A DNA stretch of 7,569 bases from Bacteroidota bacterium (GTDB lineage: Bacteria; Bacteroidota; Bacteroidia; Bacteroidales; PXBB01). This document shows, in pieces, positions 7,532-7,569 of this stretch (its first letter is position 1; every line of letters starts with the position of its first letter). Location of the stretch: positions 1-7,569 of the forward strand of contig JAKIYU010000124.1 in the NCBI GenBank assembly GCA_022708385.1. Reading direction: 5' to 3'. Under the pieces are notes generated by a model. That model did no database searches. It was not told where the DNA came from and was given only the letters and a program-made list of their open reading frames with translations. The translations under genes were made by a program, and so were the position numbers.

Positions 7532-7569
7532 ATGAAAAAGATGCAATTTGAACAAGTGTACAGAAATGG
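7532..7569 (+). CDS. 5' end of an unidentified gene, cut by window edge
   Basis: An ATG at 7532 opens a frame that stays open to the edge, reading MKKMQFEQVYRN. The sequence ACGGAGAA ends two bases before it and is the best Shine-Dalgarno-like site in the window, which supports this start. A second ATG at 7541 is possible but is less well spaced. Only 12 full codons are visible, so no product can be proposed. Confidence 0.5.
   Translation, partial: MKKMQFEQVYRN

Overview
This window looks like chromosomal DNA of a Bacteroidetes (Bacteroidota) bacterium. The evidence is a PorT-type outer-membrane beta-barrel protein, signal peptides ending in A-Q or S-Q, a C-terminal type IX secretion (T9SS) sorting domain, A-rich leaders with little Shine-Dalgarno signal, and several matches to the Bacteroidetes -7 promoter element TAnnTTTG. 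All recognisable genes lie on the plus strand.

Layout: (1) 112-984 is an intact outer-membrane beta-barrel protein. (2) 985-1206 is an AT-rich intergenic stretch with a candidate promoter. (3) 1207-2379 is an intact CPA1-like cation/proton antiporter. (4) 2402-2740 is a small cupin gene interrupted by an in-frame TAG. (5) 2754-3849 is a gapN-like non-phosphorylating glyceraldehyde-3-phosphate dehydrogenase that has lost an internal block of about 160-170 codons and changes frame at the junction. Genes 3-5 are closely spaced (22 and 13 bases, using the original cupin stop) and look like one operon. (6) 3920-7352 is one large secreted PNGase F-like protein of about 1143 codons, broken by an in-frame TGA, a +1 shift at a run of seven C, and an in-frame TAG. 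(7) 7353-7531 is intergenic with another candidate promoter. (8) A new gene starts at 7532 and runs off the window.

The main result is that three consecutive genes are disrupted. What look like separate short genes are pieces of three ancestral ones: the two halves of 2754-3849, and the three pieces of 3920-7352. Point and homopolymer lesions could be sequencing or assembly errors. The missing block of gapN is harder to explain that way and favours real gene decay or a misassembly. Stop-codon reassignment is not supported, because the intact gene at 112-984 ends with TGA at its natural C-terminus.

No tRNA, rRNA, CRISPR array, insertion sequence or convincing rho-independent terminator was seen. 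I found no evidence for a new multi-gene system. The most interesting biology is the PNGase F-like protein, in which about 515 residues carrying a jelly-roll-like module and a LamG-like domain are nested inside the first catalytic domain, right after the catalytic aspartate.
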